Below are positions 62,570 to 64,000 of a stretch of DNA of 64,000 nucleotides, in pieces. The DNA is from Pachypanchax playfairii (taxonomy: Eukaryota; Chordata; Actinopteri; Cyprinodontiformes; Aplocheilidae): contig SSNP01000050.1 in assembly GCA_006937955.1 (NCBI GenBank), positions 623,579-687,578 on the forward strand, given 5' to 3'. Numbering within the stretch: position 1 is the first letter of the stretch; each line of letters starts with the position of its first letter. The notes under the pieces were generated by a model. It was not told where the DNA came from. It searched no databases and saw nothing but the letters and a program-made list of their open reading frames with translations. Made by a program: the position numbers and the translations under genes.

Positions 62570-62620
62570 ATGACAGAGGTGAGGCTTTCAGACACCATCA
62601 GACTCTCTAAACACCAAAGC
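62570..62620. mobile_element. Probable 3' continuation of the interrupted LINE tail
   Basis: ATGACAGAGGTGAGGCTTTC directly follows the MITE and matches what should come after CTGTCCTGAGACACACA in the fish tail repeat. The end point is not clear. Confidence 0.4.
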
Positions 62621-64000
62621 AAACATATAACTGGGATTATATTCCTGAACGTGAAACAAAATCTGCACATCATTGCAGCCACATATGTGTTTATATTTGG
62701 ATCAGGAAGAAGTCAAACTTAGAAAAACCAGGTTAGATATTGTAGCACCTGCTTACAGCTGAGACAAACTCTCTGTTGTACAAACACATGCAGTTTCTCT
62801 TTTTCCATCATGTTTTATAAGAGGTTTCAGTGTTGAGTTATTTCCATTCACAGAAATTCATTTGAAAATATAATCTATACCGACTTTTAAATGCATTTCT
62901 TCATAAAGTACGTACGTGCTATTTAGATCCCAAACGTGAATGTTGAGGTGTGAATTTTCATCTATTTAAAGATTCTTATACATTTAAACTCTTAAACATT
63001 TTAACATTTCAATAAATTACTCACTTTCAAAGTGTTGTTACTGTTCATCAGTTTTAGTATATTTGACTCCAGAATACTTTCAATACTTTTGTTGTCTCAT
63101 CTTTTTATCTAACAGAAGACACACCCCACCCCCGAAAAAAATGGGAATTTTGTAAACACGGATTTAAACTTTACTCTGCTTTTCAAGACAGTTTAAAATA
63201 AAGTTTAAGAGCCAATACATTTTTAAAAAATGTTCTCTAAAATCTAAAGCATGTTGTTTTTTTGTTATATTTAAACTTTTAAAATCAACATTAACACATT
63301 TTAACAGCCTCGTTGCCACATGCAGATCTGATCAACATACACATCCGTTGTGCTAAAAGACACACAGCCTTTATCTTTCCTTGTTCTTTTTATTCGTGTG
63401 TTTGCTCTTAGCCATTTGTGAATGTTTAGTCTCAGAATGACAGAGAGGTGCAGATACACTGGGTTTGGTGGCAACGCTAAACGTTTCCTCTAACCTGCAG
63501 GTCACTTTGCAAATAAATGAGCTTTAATTTCAGCCTTCAAGCAAGAAAAAAAAAGCAGTTTGCCAGCTGATCCTGCTCCCCTCTCTACGGTGATTTAGAG
63601 CTATCATTATGTTTTTTTAATAATTAAAAACTTGGCTAATAAATGCTTTATTTGCAGTTGCAGATTACTTTTTTTTCTTCTAGTTTTCCTTTAACTTCCT
63701 AAAATACGCTGTCCGTTTGTACTTCAGGCATTTAATTTTTATGTAGATTTATTTCTTTTTTCAGAACCACTGGACCAGAATATGAAAAAGGGATCTTTTA
63801 CTATCATGAGTGTAAATATTAAAGAAACCTGGTGAGGAAAAGCTGCTGCTGCACATTCCTTCAGTATCGTGGAAGTGTTGAAGGCGACCAGCAGAAAGTG
63901 TCTGTTTATTCCCAGAAGGGCCCCATAATAGTTGTTTTAAAGCAGAACTAAGTAAGTTTTTTCACCTCAATAAATGTTTTCTAGAGTCCCTGTGGGGGTA

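Larger units (their letters stand above)
58187..64000 (+). other. diaph3: diaph3 intron 20 (5' part)
   Basis: At least 5.8 kb, open at the window end. It carries a complete Tc1 copy, a TAA-flanked MITE, and a LINE-tail fragment interrupted by another MITE, all within 59172-62620. From 62621 to 64000 the DNA is AT-rich with no recognisable exon or repeat. Confidence 0.85.

Noticed and set aside
1..64000. CRISPR arrays, prokaryotic operons, tRNA or rRNA genes, viral genes
   Set aside because: None was seen. Repeats are eukaryotic transposons and microsatellites, and the only tRNA-like sequence is a mutated SINE-type remnant near 14160-14236.

Overview
The window is vertebrate nuclear DNA, almost certainly from a teleost fish. 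Short coding exons are separated by AT-rich introns. The repeats are fish-type: Tc1-like transposons, TTAA-, TAA- and TA-flanked miniature elements, and long (CA)n/(TG)n tracts. No bacterial, plasmid or viral organisation is visible, and I cannot place the species below teleost.

One gene accounts for all the coding sequence I can support apart from transposons. It is the plus-strand 5' two-thirds of a diaphanous-related formin, most like DIAPH3 (mDia2). I assembled 20 coding exons from 3718 to 58186. They splice in frame to 772 codons covering the N-terminal tail, the Rho-GTPase-binding/DID armadillo region, the dimerisation/coiled-coil segment, the proline-rich FH1 domain and the first part of FH2. 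The rest of FH2 and the DAD lie beyond 64000.

Layout: 1-3059 is upstream DNA with no certain gene. 3060-3717 is the probable promoter and 5' UTR, with three CCAAT boxes. 3718-28281 holds exons 1-17. 28282-53618 is a 25.3-kb intron 17 filled with transposon debris, including a Tc1 copy nested in a TTAA-flanked element, an inverted pair of about 600-bp TTAA-flanked elements, and a palindrome-rich element. 53619-58186 holds exons 18-20. 58187-64000 is the start of intron 20, with a second Tc1 copy and two further miniature elements.

Splice-site use is the most unusual feature of the gene. Intron 11 has ATATCCTT...AC ends and a matching branch site, so it is an AT-AC minor-spliceosome (U12) intron. 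Introns 13 and 14, on both sides of the 65-nt exon 14, both need GC-AG splicing to keep the frame. The two Tc1 copies (1,602 bp each) have intact 340-residue transposases and differ at only 8 positions by my count, so they moved recently. I found no operon, CRISPR array, tRNA or rRNA gene, and nothing that amounts to a wholly new biological system. The better leads are the mixed splice-site classes and the nested and inverted transposon architecture.
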